DNA from: a bacterium
GTDB lineage: Bacteria; Myxococcota_A; Bradymonadia; UBA7976; UBA1532
Reading direction: 5' to 3'
NCBI GenBank assembly: GCA_030427205.1
Contig: JAUHXC010000001.1
Span: forward strand, 558,001-622,000
DNA: 64,000 nt
In this document: piece by piece, positions 23,487 to 35,600 of the stretch
Layout: each line of letters opens with the position of its first letter
Position numbering within the stretch: position 1 is the stretch's first letter
Position numbers and translations under genes: made by a program
The notes under the pieces: generated by a model
What the model was told of the DNA's origin: nothing
Databases searched by the model: none
What the model saw: only the letters and a program-made list of their open reading frames with translations

Positions 23487-26345
23487 ATGAAGATCCGAAT
23501 CAGCCTGCTCGCGCTCTGCGCCCTCTCGGTCCTCGCCTGCGACGACAACGCCGCCGGCCCGGGCCTCTCCGACCTCGGCTCGACCCGCGACCGCGGGGTG
23601 CTCGCCCCCGGCGACAGCGACATCGCCGAGATCGACGCCGCGCCCGATCCCGACGACGGGGTGCCGCTGCTCGAGCCGGAGCCGAGCCCCGAGCCGGAGC
23701 CGAACCCCGAGCCCGAGCCCGACCCCGAGCCCGAGCCGGGCCCCGAGCCGGGCGGCGACTGCGCCGAGGGCGAGACCCGGGTCTGCGTCGAGTCGTGCGG
23801 CGTGGCGAGCTGCGTCGACGGGCGCTTCGGGCCGTGTCAGGCGGTCGGCGAGCTGTGCAACGACCACGACGACAACTGCAACGGCACCGTCGACGAGGGC
23901 TACGCCGGGCTCGGCGTGGGCTGCGTGGTCGATCAGAACGGCTGCAGCTCCAACGGCGTGCGGGTCTGCGGCGCCGATCAGCGGTCGGTGATCTGCGAGG
24001 CGCCGCCGGCGGTGCCCTCCCCCGAGGTGTGCGACGGCGACGACGACGACTGCGACGGCAACGTCGACGAGGACTTCCCCGGGCGCACCTGCTGCGCCGA
24101 CGATCTGCAGTGCGGGCCGGGCCAGACCTGCGAGAACGGCGAGTGCACCGGCGGCGGCGGCCCCGGGCCGGGCGATCAGTGCGTCGACGACTTCGACTGC
24201 TTCTTCCAGACCTGCGTGCAGGGGGTCTGCCGCGATCTGTGCCTCTTCGACGAGGACTGCGGGCCGGGTGAGTTCTGCGACTTCGGCGCGTGCATGCCCG
24301 GCGGGCAGCCGATGTGCGTCGACGACTTCGACTGCCCGATCGGGCAGGCCTGTCAGAACGGCCAGTGCGTGCCCGACGCCGGGCCGGCGTGTATCGACGA
24401 CGCCGACTGCCCCGGCCAGCAGACCTGCCAGAACGGGGTCTGCGCCCTGCCGCCGGGGGTGGGCAGCTGCGACGCGACGGTGGTCATCCCCGGCTTCGGC
24501 GCCCATCAGGGCAGCAACGTGGGCGGCTTCGACTCGCTGGCGTCGAGCTGCGGGCCGGCGGACGACGGGCCGGAGCAGGTCTTCGAGCTGACCCTCGACG
24601 CCAACGCCCGGGTGACCGTCGATACCAACGGCACCGACTTCGACACCGTGCTCAACGTGCTCGGCGCCTGCCCCGGGGCCGAGCTGGCCTGCGACGACGA
24701 CGGCGGCGACGGGCTGCAGTCGCAGCTGACCTTCGACGCGGTGGCCGATACGACCTACTTCATCGTGGTCAACGGCTACGGCGACGCCTCGACCGGTGCG
24801 ATCACCCTCAACGTCGCCGGGGTCGAGATCTGCGTCGCCGACGCCGAGTGCCCCGCGGGGCAGGCCTGCATCGACGGGGCCTGCGCCGTGCCGCCGTGCG
24901 TGGCCAACGCCGAGTGCCCCGACGGCCAGCTGTGCCGAGCGGGGGACTGCGTGCCGGCCGACGAGCCGCTGTGCCGGGACGACGCCGACTGCAACGAGTT
25001 CCAGCAGTGCGCCGACCGGGTGTGCGTGCTGCGCCCCGGCGCGGGCAGCTGTGACCTGCCGGTGGTGATGGACGGCTTCGGCCAGTATCAGGGCAGCAAC
25101 GTCGACCTGCCCAACTCGATCGACGCCGGCTGCATCGGCGCCGACGGCGGGGAGCAGGTCTTCGAGTTCACCCTCGACGCCAATACCCGGGTGAGCCTCG
25201 ATACCAACGGCTCGAGCTTCGATACGGTGCTCACCGTCAACGCCGGCTGCCCCGGCGACGAGCTGGCGTGCGACGACGACGGCGGCGACGGCACCCGCTC
25301 GGCGGTGACCTTCGACGCCATGGCCGGGGTGACCTACTACGCGGTGGTGCACGGCTTCTCGGCCAACAGCACCGGCGACATCGTGATCAACTTCGCCGGG
25401 GTCGAGATCTGCCTGGCCGACGGCGACTGCCCCGGCGACCAGATCTGCACCGCCGACGGGACCTGTGAGGATCCGCCGCCGCCGCTGTGCGGCGACGCGA
25501 TCGAGATGGACGGCTTCGGGGACTACGTCGGCAGCAACGTCGGCCGGCTCGACGAGGTCGACGGCAGCTGCGGCGCGGCCGACGAGGGCGCCGAGGTGGT
25601 CTTCAGCTTCCAGCTCGACGGGCCGACCGACGTGGTGCTCGATACCAGCGGCACCGGCTTCGACACCGTGCTGTCGGTGTGGGCCGACTGCAACGCGGCC
25701 GACGTGGCCTGCGACGACGACGGCGGCGAGGGCGCCACCTCGCGGGTCGAGTTCCGCGCGGAGGCCGGCGTGCGCTACTTCGTGGTGGCCGAGGGCTACT
25801 TCGGCGGCGAGGGCGACGTCTTGCTGAGCTACACCGGCGACGTGCTCTGCCAGGGCGACGCCGACTGCCCCGGGGACAACGTCTGCGACGCCGGGGCCTG
25901 CGTGCCGCCGCCGCCGGCCGGCTGCGACGACATGTGCGGCGGAGACTGCGCCAACGCGATCTGCATCCCGGCGGTGCCCGCCGCCTGCGCCGGCGCGACG
26001 CTGGCCGACGCGGTGCCCGGGGCGTGGCAGGGCAATACCGTGGGGCTGGTCAACCAGCACGACTCGCCGTGCGGCAACAGCGGCGCCTCGCCCGACGACA
26101 TCCTGGTGGTGGCCTTCCCCGTCGATACGGTGGTGACCGCCTCGACCGCCGGCAGCGGCTTCGACACCATCCTGTACGTGCTCGAAGCGTGCGATCCGGC
26201 CAACTCGGTGGCGTGCAACGACGACGCGGTGGGGCTGCAGTCGGAGGTGACCTTCGACGCGGTGGCGGGGGTGGCCTACTACATCGTCGTCGACGGCTTC
26301 AACGGGGCGGAGGGCGCCTTCGAACTGGCGGTCGACACCCAGTAG
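23487..26345 (+). CDS. Large Cys-rich lipoprotein with MopE motifs and PPC-like repeats
   Basis: A 952-residue lipoprotein (LSVLAC). After a Pro-Glu linker (PEPEPNPEPEPD type) come two MopE-type metal-binding motifs (LCNDHDDNCNGTVDEG and VCDGDDDDCDGNVDED). Then come short Cys-rich units (DxDCxxGQxCxNGxC) alternating with four about 120-residue beta domains resembling pre-peptidase C-terminal (PPC) domains (for example FDTVLNVLGACPGAELACDDDGGDG). Such proteins are surface or secreted, and the Asp-rich loops suggest calcium or copper binding. No peptidase domain is present. The ATG at 23487 is set by the signal peptide; no ribosome-binding site is visible, consistent with the leaderless promoter noted. 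Confidence 0.8.
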   Translation: MKIRISLLALCALSVLACDDNAAGPGLSDLGSTRDRGVLAPGDSDIAEIDAAPDPDDGVPLLEPEPSPEPEPNPEPEPDPEPEPGPEPGGDCAEGETRVCVESCGVASCVDGRFGPCQAVGELCNDHDDNCNGTVDEGYAGLGVGCVVDQNGCSSNGVRVCGADQRSVICEAPPAVPSPEVCDGDDDDCDGNVDEDFPGRTCCADDLQCGPGQTCENGECTGGGGPGPGDQCVDDFDCFFQTCVQGVCRDLCLFDEDCGPGEFCDFGACMPGGQPMCVDDFDCPIGQACQNGQCVPDAGPACIDDADCPGQQTCQNGVCALPPGVGSCDATVVIPGFGAHQGSNVGGFDSLASSCGPADDGPEQVFELTLDANARVTVDTNGTDFDTVLNVLGACPGAELACDDDGGDGLQSQLTFDAVADTTYFIVVNGYGDASTGAITLNVAGVEICVADAECPAGQACIDGACAVPPCVANAECPDGQLCRAGDCVPADEPLCRDDADCNEFQQCADRVCVLRPGAGSCDLPVVMDGFGQYQGSNVDLPNSIDAGCIGADGGEQVFEFTLDANTRVSLDTNGSSFDTVLTVNAGCPGDELACDDDGGDGTRSAVTFDAMAGVTYYAVVHGFSANSTGDIVINFAGVEICLADGDCPGDQICTADGTCEDPPPPLCGDAIEMDGFGDYVGSNVGRLDEVDGSCGAADEGAEVVFSFQLDGPTDVVLDTSGTGFDTVLSVWADCNAADVACDDDGGEGATSRVEFRAEAGVRYFVVAEGYFGGEGDVLLSYTGDVLCQGDADCPGDNVCDAGACVPPPPAGCDDMCGGDCANAICIPAVPAACAGATLADAVPGAWQGNTVGLVNQHDSPCGNSGASPDDILVVAFPVDTVVTASTAGSGFDTILYVLEACDPANSVACNDDAVGLQSEVTFDAVAGVAYYIVVDGFNGAEGAFELAVDTQ

Positions 26346-26351
26346 GGCCGA

Positions 26352-26636
26352 TCAGCCGAAGTGCTGCTTGATCGCGGCCTGGATGCCGTCTTCGATCTTG
26401 CTCGCGACGAGGCTGGCGGGCATGCCCAGCGCCAGGTCGACGCTGACGTTCTTGCCGTCCACCGAGGCGGTGCTGCCCTTCTTGACGCCCTTGCCGGTGA
26501 CGTGGGCCACATCACCCTTCCAGCTGACGTCGAGCCCGTAGCGCGACTCGATCTCGCCGGCGAGGGCCCTGAGCTTCTGCACCGCGGCCTCGGCGGTGGT
26601 GTTGTGGGGGCGGCTGATGCGCACGGACTTGGCCAT
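26352..26636 (-). CDS. Polyhydroxyalkanoic acid system (PHA granule region) family protein
   Basis: A 94-residue basic protein fitting the PHA_gran_rgn family: a helix with AEAAVQKLRALAGEIESRYGL, then strands VSWKGDVAHVTGKG and ASVDGKNVSVDLALG, ending in a helix with IEDGIQAAIKQHFG. Members are small proteins linked to polyhydroxyalkanoate granules; their biochemical role is poorly known. No PHA synthase is in the window. The ATG at 26636 has GGAGGA five bases upstream. Its 3' end meets the MopE-like gene tail to tail with six bases between. It lies 69 bases downstream of deoC and may be co-transcribed with it. Confidence 0.75.
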   Translation of the reverse strand: MAKSVRISRPHNTTAEAAVQKLRALAGEIESRYGLDVSWKGDVAHVTGKGVKKGSTASVDGKNVSVDLALGMPASLVASKIEDGIQAAIKQHFG

Positions 26637-26705
26637 GATGTCCTCCGGGTATCTGGTCGGTTTCTCTGCGATTCGAGGATCGCGCGGGCGTCGCGGTCGC
26701 GTCCG

Positions 26706-27647
<942 letters not shown>

Positions 27648-27711
27648 GGGCGGCAACATAGCAGCATTTTGGCGGCAGCGCTGCCCGACGACGCGTGGGC
27701 GTACACGACGG

Positions 27712-29421
<1,710 letters not shown>

Positions 29422-29423
29422 AT

Positions 29424-29443
29424 GCGCCCCCGGGTCGGGGCGC
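29424..29443 (-). terminator. GC-rich hairpin after the PBP1A gene
   Basis: GCGCCCC and GGGGCGC arms of seven bases around a six-base loop, two bases beyond the PBP1A stop. No T-run follows. It may slow or end the upstream transcript just before the pyrG promoter. Confidence 0.4.
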
Positions 29444-29445
29444 GG

Positions 29446-32121
29446 TCAGGGGGGCAGATCTTCGGGGTCGCCGCCGGCGGCGGGCGCGATGGGCACCAGC
29501 CGCGGGCCGTCGCCTTCGCCGCCGTCGCCCCCCTCGTCGTCCAGCCCGGCGGGCGCCGGTCGGCCGACCGCGGGCGCGATGGGCTTGAGCGTCGGCGGCA
29601 GCGGGGCCACGTCGACGGCGGGCACCGCCAGCGCGGGTCCGCCAGACGGCCCGTCGGATGGCGCAGGCGCGCCCATCTCTTCGCGGAAGAAGCTGTTGGC
29701 GTCGATCTCGCCCGCGGCGGGCGCCACCTCGGTGGGCGCGGTGCCGCTGAGGAAGACCTCCTCGCGCCCGGCTTCGGCGCCCGGCGGGGCCAGCCGGCCG
29801 TCGTCGACGATGCGCCGCACCTCGACCCCTTCGGGCGGCGGCGGCCAGTCGGGGCCCTCGGCCTCGGCCGCTTCGAGGTAGCCCTGCACCAGCGGCAGCG
29901 CCGTGCGCCCGCCGGCTTCTTTCGAACCGAGCGGCTTGGGCACGTCGAAGCCGACCCAGGCGGCGACGGCGACCTCGGGCAGGAGCCCCACGAACCACGC
30001 GTCGCGGGCCTCGTTGCTGGTGCCGGTCTTGCCCACCACCGGCCGGGCGAAGCCCGCGAGCCGCCGCCCGCTGCCGTCGGTGACCACCGAGCGCATCACC
30101 GAGCGCAGCACGTGGGCCACCGCCGGGTCGATGGCCTCGACCGGCTCGCCGTGTTCGAGCGTCAGCGGCCCGTCGGGGCCCTCGACCTCGAGGATGAACC
30201 GCGGCTCGAGCCGGCGGCCGTCGGCGGCGATGGTGGCGTAGGCGTTGGCCAGCTCGAGCGGGTAGACCTCGCTGGCCCCCAGCGCCATGGCCAGCCCGTC
30301 GGCCAGCGGCGACTCGACGCCGGCGCTGCGGGCGAACTCCTGCACCGCGCCGACGCCCACGTCTTCGGCGAGGGCCACCGCGACGCTGTTGATCGACTTC
30401 GCCAGCGCCAGCCGCAGCGAGATCGGGCCCTGGAACTTGCCGGTGTAGTTCTTGGGCTGCCAGAACTTGCCCCGGTGCACCCGCAGGGTCTCGGGGGCGT
30501 CGATGAGCGTCGACGCGGCGGTGTAGCGCTTCGAGGCCAGCGCGGCGCCCCAGACGAAGGGCTTGAAGGCGCTGCCCGGCTGGCGGCGGGCCTGACTCGC
30601 CCGGTCGAAGGGGTAGTCGCGGTGATCGTAGCCGCCGACGAGCGCCAGGACGTGGCGGCTGCCGGGCTCGATGACCACCAGCGCCGCCTGGGGCGCGGCG
30701 GCGGGCACCGCCTGCATGCGCTCGGGGTGCTGCGGCCCGTCGGCGCGCACCGCCACGACGATCACGTCGCCGACCCCATAGGGCGAGGCCTGCGGGTTCT
30801 CCGGATCGGCGAAGCGGCTCAGGGCGTCGCGGCGTACGCTGGCCTCGCCGACGCCGAACTCGACGACGAGGTCGTCGGGCTCGATGGCCTTGACCCGGGC
30901 CCGCACCGGCACCCCGGCGCGCGGCGGGCCGTCGCCGACGATCTTCAGCTGCGCCGCCCGCCAGGCCGCCGCCTCGTCGTCGGGCACCCGATTGCGCGGC
31001 GTCGCGTACTTCTGGCGGGCGTCGAGCGCCTTCAAGCCGTCGCGCACGGCGGCCAGCGCCGCCCGCTGACGGTCGAGATCGAGCGCGGTGCGCACCCGCA
31101 GCCCGCCCCGGCGCACGGCCTCTTCACCAAACGCGTCGAAGAGCTGCCCGCGCACGTGATCGGCGTACCACTGCGCCTCGTCGACGAAGGGGTCGACCGG
31201 CTCGGCCAGCGCCAGATCGGCGGTCCGGGCGCGCGCCGCCTCCGCCTCGTCGAGGAAGCCGTTCTTGACCATCATGCGCAGCACGAAGGCCCGCCGCTCG
31301 GCGTTGCGCTCGGGGTGCTTGAGCGGCGAGAGCCGCTCGGGGGACTGGATGAGCCCGGCGATGGCCGCCGCCTGCACCGCGGTCGTCTCGCGCAGGTCTT
31401 CGTGGCCGAAGTAGAACCGCACCGCCTCGGCGACGCCGGAGCGCCCGTGCCCGAGGTAGATCGCGTTCATGTAGATGGTGAGGATCTGGTCTTTGTCGAA
31501 GCGGTCTTCGAGGCGCTTGGCCAGGATGAGCTCCTTGGCCTTGCGCTCGAAGCGCTTCTCGGGGGTCAACAGCAGGTTCTTGACCGTCTGCTGGGTGATC
31601 GTGCTGCCGCTGCCGGTGATGCGTCCGGCCCGCAGGCTGTTGATCAGCGCCCGCAGCATGCCGGTGTAGTCCAGGCCCTCGTGGCGGTAGAAGTCGGCGT
31701 CTTCGGCCGAGAGCACCGCGTGCACCAGCACGTCGGGGATCTGATCCCGCCGGACCACGGTGCGCCGCTCGTCGAAGAGCTCGGCGATGACGGTGCCGTC
31801 GACGGCGGTGATGCGGGTCACCTGGGGCGGGCGCCAGTCTTCGATCTTTTCGAAGTCGGGCAGCCCGCGGGCGAAGTACCAGTAGCCGCCGACGAGCACG
31901 CCGACCCCGGCGAGCGCGCCGAGCAGGCCGAGCACGAGCGCCCATTTGAGCAGCCGGCGGCCGAGGCTCGGCTTGGGTGGGGCCTTCTTCGCGGTCGGCT
32001 TCTTCTTGCCGGGCTTGCGGGCGCTCTTGCGCTTGCCCGCGCCCGCGGCGCCGCGGCTCCTGGCCGTGCTCGAGCGGCGCGACGGGGAGCGGCCGGCGGG
32101 CTTGTCGGACCTGGCGCTCAT
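29446..32121 (-). CDS. Class A penicillin-binding protein (PBP1A type)
   Basis: An 891-residue bifunctional peptidoglycan synthase. A very basic N-terminal tail (about 1-55) precedes one membrane helix (WALVLGLLGALAGVGVLVGG). The GT51 glycosyltransferase has EDADFYRHEG and TGSGSTITQQTVKN. The transpeptidase has the nucleophile in GSAFKP, the SIN motif in KSINSVAV, and KTGTSN. A Pro-rich tail of about 150 residues follows, longer than in typical PBP1A. It polymerises and cross-links peptidoglycan in the periplasm. The ATG at 32121 is divergent from the small gene at 32178. Confidence 0.95.
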   Translation of the reverse strand: MSARSDKPAGRSPSRRSSTARSRGAAGAGKRKSARKPGKKKPTAKKAPPKPSLGRRLLKWALVLGLLGALAGVGVLVGGYWYFARGLPDFEKIEDWRPPQVTRITAVDGTVIAELFDERRTVVRRDQIPDVLVHAVLSAEDADFYRHEGLDYTGMLRALINSLRAGRITGSGSTITQQTVKNLLLTPEKRFERKAKELILAKRLEDRFDKDQILTIYMNAIYLGHGRSGVAEAVRFYFGHEDLRETTAVQAAAIAGLIQSPERLSPLKHPERNAERRAFVLRMMVKNGFLDEAEAARARTADLALAEPVDPFVDEAQWYADHVRGQLFDAFGEEAVRRGGLRVRTALDLDRQRAALAAVRDGLKALDARQKYATPRNRVPDDEAAAWRAAQLKIVGDGPPRAGVPVRARVKAIEPDDLVVEFGVGEASVRRDALSRFADPENPQASPYGVGDVIVVAVRADGPQHPERMQAVPAAAPQAALVVIEPGSRHVLALVGGYDHRDYPFDRASQARRQPGSAFKPFVWGAALASKRYTAASTLIDAPETLRVHRGKFWQPKNYTGKFQGPISLRLALAKSINSVAVALAEDVGVGAVQEFARSAGVESPLADGLAMALGASEVYPLELANAYATIAADGRRLEPRFILEVEGPDGPLTLEHGEPVEAIDPAVAHVLRSVMRSVVTDGSGRRLAGFARPVVGKTGTSNEARDAWFVGLLPEVAVAAWVGFDVPKPLGSKEAGGRTALPLVQGYLEAAEAEGPDWPPPPEGVEVRRIVDDGRLAPPGAEAGREEVFLSGTAPTEVAPAAGEIDANSFFREEMGAPAPSDGPSGGPALAVPAVDVAPLPPTLKPIAPAVGRPAPAGLDDEGGDGGEGDGPRLVPIAPAAGGDPEDLPP

Positions 32122-32177
32122 CGTCTGGGGCGTCTCCGGTGCTTGCGTCGGGCGGTGGGTCGTGCGAATTGCACGGT

Positions 32178-32474
32178 ATGGAATCGAAAGTCGAGCGATA
32201 TCTCTTCCGCGTCCTCTTCCGTCGCGAGACCCTCGAGTGCGGTGGCCGCATCGTCGAGGACGAAGACGGCCGCTTCAAGCTGCAGATGTGGACCGCCACG
32301 CCACAGAACGCCAACGTGCTGCTCGAGGTCGCGCCGCTGGACGACCGCGAGGCGCTGTGGCCGCTGTTCCACCAGGTCGCCAACCACCGGGGCATGACCC
32401 TGTTGGAGTACCGCCCCGAGCCGATGCTCGGCCGCGAGTGGCAGCCGGTGCCGGGGGCGGCGAAGGCCGGGTGA
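32178..32474 (+). CDS. Small hypothetical protein
   Basis: A 98-residue protein, not recognised. It starts KVERYLFRVLFRRETLECGG, then a short region FKLQMWTATPQNANVLLEVAPLDD (split by a turn) and a Pro-rich end. No membrane segment or signal. The ATG at 32178 has only weak ribosome-binding similarity. It is divergent from the PBP1A gene with 56 bases between, and lies upstream of the TPR protein gene on the same strand. Codon use supports a real gene. Confidence 0.55.
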   Translation: MESKVERYLFRVLFRRETLECGGRIVEDEDGRFKLQMWTATPQNANVLLEVAPLDDREALWPLFHQVANHRGMTLLEYRPEPMLGREWQPVPGAAKAG

Positions 32475-32505
32475 GCCCGCCGTGGCCCGCCTCCGGGCCG
32501 CGAGA

Positions 32506-32535
32506 TTGTCGAGTCCGGTGGTTTGGGGCTACCAT
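32506..32535 (+). promoter_or_regulatory. Possible promoter of the zinc-ribbon/TPR gene
   Basis: TTGTCG (32506-32511), 18 bases, TACCAT (32530-32535), in the 139-base gap before the ATG at 32614. The match is moderate. Confidence 0.3.
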
Positions 32536-32613
32536 CGCGGCGACGATGGCGACCCGGGCCCGAGCGCTCGACCCCCACACGCGACCCGGACGCTCGGCCC
32601 CCATGAGGACCGG

Positions 32614-35600
32614 ATGAAGATCACCTGCCCCAACTGTGCAGCCGGCTACAACATCAGCGAGGGCAAGATCCCGGCTGGTGGGCTCCAGATCAAATGCCCC
32701 GCCTGTCTGCACAGCTTCCTGGCCCACCGCGACGGCACCAGCACCTCGGCGGCGAGCGCCGGGCGGGCGTCGGCGGGTCCGGCGCTCGCGCCGCCGCCGC
32801 CTCCGCCGCCCCCGCCGCCGGGCGCGAGCCCGCTGAGCGGGCGGCCGCCGGCGCCGCCTTCGGGCTTGGGGCATCTGCCGCCACCGCCGCCGCCCGGCCC
32901 GGTCGAGATCGTCGACGAGATCGAAGAGATCGAGGAGTTCGACGACAGCGACGGCTTCGACGTGGCCCACTCACCCACCGCGGCGATGAGCGTGACCCAG
33001 GGCGAGGTCGACGCGGTCGACGACTTCGACTTCGGCTTCGGCGGCGCGTCGATGGGCCCGGCGACCGGCTCGAACGCCGCGATCGAGCGCACCGCGGCCG
33101 ACGCCGACGACTTCGACTTCAGCTTCGGCGGCGGGGGCGGGTCGGAGTCGGGGCGCACCGACGTGCAGGCCGACGACTTCGACTTCAGCTTCGGCGGCGG
33201 CGATCAGCCGCCCGCGCCGCCGTCGTCCGGCGGTGGGCTCGGCGACCTCTTCGACGATCTGGACGATCTGCCGGCGCCCAAGGCGGTCGACCCCTATCGC
33301 GACCTGCCGGCGCCCAGCGCCCGCTACGACGATCTGCCCGCGCCCAGCGCCCGCTACGACGACCTGCCCGGCGAGCGGGGCTATACCGACCTGCCCGGCG
33401 AGCGCGGCTTCACCGATCTGCCCGGCGAGCGCGGCGTGAGCGGATTGCCCGGCGAGCGCGGCATCGGCGGCCTGCCCGGCGAGCGCGGGGTCGGCGGCCT
33501 GCCCGGCGAGCGCGGCGTGGGTGGACTGCCCACCGAGGCGGGCGTGGGCGGCCTGCCCACCGAGCGCGGGGTGGGTGGATTGCCCACCGAGGCGGGCGTG
33601 GGCGGCCTGCCCGGCGAGCGCGGTATCGGCGACGCGCTGATCGCGCCCGAGGATCGTCCCGACATCCCGCCGCCGGTCGATCCGGCGCTGGAGAAGCCGC
33701 CCGCCGAAGGCGGCGGCAAGCGCACGCGGATCTTGATCGCCGCCGGGGTCAGCGTGGCGCTGATCGCGCTCGCTGTCGGCGGCCTGATGGTCGCCGGCAT
33801 CGGACCGTTCGCCGACGACGAGCAGCCGCGACGGCGGCGCACGCCGCCCAAGGTCGTCGAGAAGGCGCCGCCGCCGCTCGAGCCGGCGAAGCCGCCAGCG
33901 CCGCTCGAGCCGGCGACGCCCGACGAGGACGGCATGATCCCGACCAGCGGGGCGACCCTGGCCGAGGTGGCCGGCTATCGCGACGCCATCGGACGCCTCG
34001 AGCCGCACGCCAAGACCCTCGAGGGCGAGCGGGCCATCGAGCTCGTCGAGCTGTACGCGCTCGGCGCGCTGGAGTTCGCCGGCAACGACCGCTGGGCCAA
34101 GAGCGCCGGCAGCATGCTGCCCCGCATCGGCGAGGCGGCCGAGAGCCCCGCCGGCCGCCGGGCGACGCTGATCGCGGCCCTCGCCGAGGGCAACCCGGAG
34201 GCCGGCGGCAAGCTCGTCGAGCACGCCGAGGCCAACGCCGACGACGCCCGCGCGCGGTATTTCGCGGGACACGCCCACCTCGCGCAGGGTGATCTGGGCG
34301 AGGCCCTCGCGGCCTTCCGCGGCGCGGCCGAGGCCGACGATACGCTGCTCGGCGCCCGGCGCATGGCCGGCGAGCTGGGGCTCAAGGCCGGCGAGCTCGA
34401 CGCGGCGCGCAAAGACCTCGAGGCGCTGTACAGCGTGGCGCCGGGCGCCCCGTCGGTGCTCAACGCGCTGGCGGCGATCGAGCTGCGCCAGGGCAATACC
34501 GAGCGGGTCGGCAAGCTGCTCGATCAGGCGCTCGCGCTGCCGCCCGAGCGGCTCGACAGCCGGGCCCGCTCCCGGGCGCTGCTGCTGCGGGCCCGCATGG
34601 CCCTCGGCGCGGAGGACGAGGAGAAGAGCCTCGCCGATCTGGAGGCCGCGGTGCGGGCCTGGCCGGGCAACCTCGAAGCCCTCGATCTGCTGAGCGACCG
34701 CCACTTCGCGACCGGCAACTACGAGAAGGCCCTCGACCAGCTGGAGGCGCTGCGCGCCGCGGGAGTGCAGAGCCCGCAGATCGCCATCAAGATCGCGCAG
34801 TCCCACGAGGCCCTCAACCGGGCCGAGCGGGCGGTGCGGGTGCTCGAGAAGGCCGCGGTCGACTTCCCCGACGACGCGATGGTGCACACCGCCCTGGGCG
34901 ACATGCACGTCAAGGGGCGCGCGTTCGCCGAGGCGCGCAAGGCCTACGAGAAAGCGCTCGAGGTCGACCCCTCGTACCAGGAGGCGCGGCTGGCCATGGC
35001 CGATCTGCTGGTCAAGGAGGCCAAGGTCGACGCGGCGATCGCCTACCTGCAGGCGGCGCGCAAGAAGAACCCCGACGGGGCGCTGATCCTGGTGGGCATC
35101 GCCGACCTCAACAAGCGCCTCGCCGAGACCGGCGGCCGCCGCGACCTGCTCGGCGACGCCATCAAGGACTACCGCGCGGCGCTGCGCATCGACCCCTCGC
35201 TCAACGGGGCCCGCCGCGACCTGATCACCGTGCTGCTGGCCAACGAGGACGCCAAGGCAGCGCTCGAGGAGCTCGAGCACCTCGCCGCGCGCCCCGACTT
35301 CCACATCGAGCTGGAGTTCGACTTCGGCCGGGCGAAGCAGGCCCTCGGGCGGCTCGACGAGGCCATCGAGCACTACGCCAAGGCGCTGGAGAAGACCCCC
35401 GAGGATCCGGCGGTCCTGCTCGGGGCGGGCTCGGCGCACTTCGAGAAGGGCAACTTCGACGAGGCCCGCGGGCTGCTCGACCGGGCCATCGCCGCCGACA
35501 GCAAGCGCCTGGCGGCCCACTATTATCTGGGCCGGGTGGCCTACGCCCAGGCGCGCTTCGGCGCCGCGATCCAGCACATCAAGCAGGCGCTGGAGATGGA

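Noticed and set aside
22491..26060. A 1,189-codon minus-strand open frame
   Set aside because: Antisense shadow of the permease, sirtuin and MopE-like genes. No recognisable motif and no ribosome-binding site.
33379..33627. Regular 24-base repeats that might be a CRISPR array
   Set aside because: Repeats are contiguous without spacers and stay in frame within the TPR protein gene.
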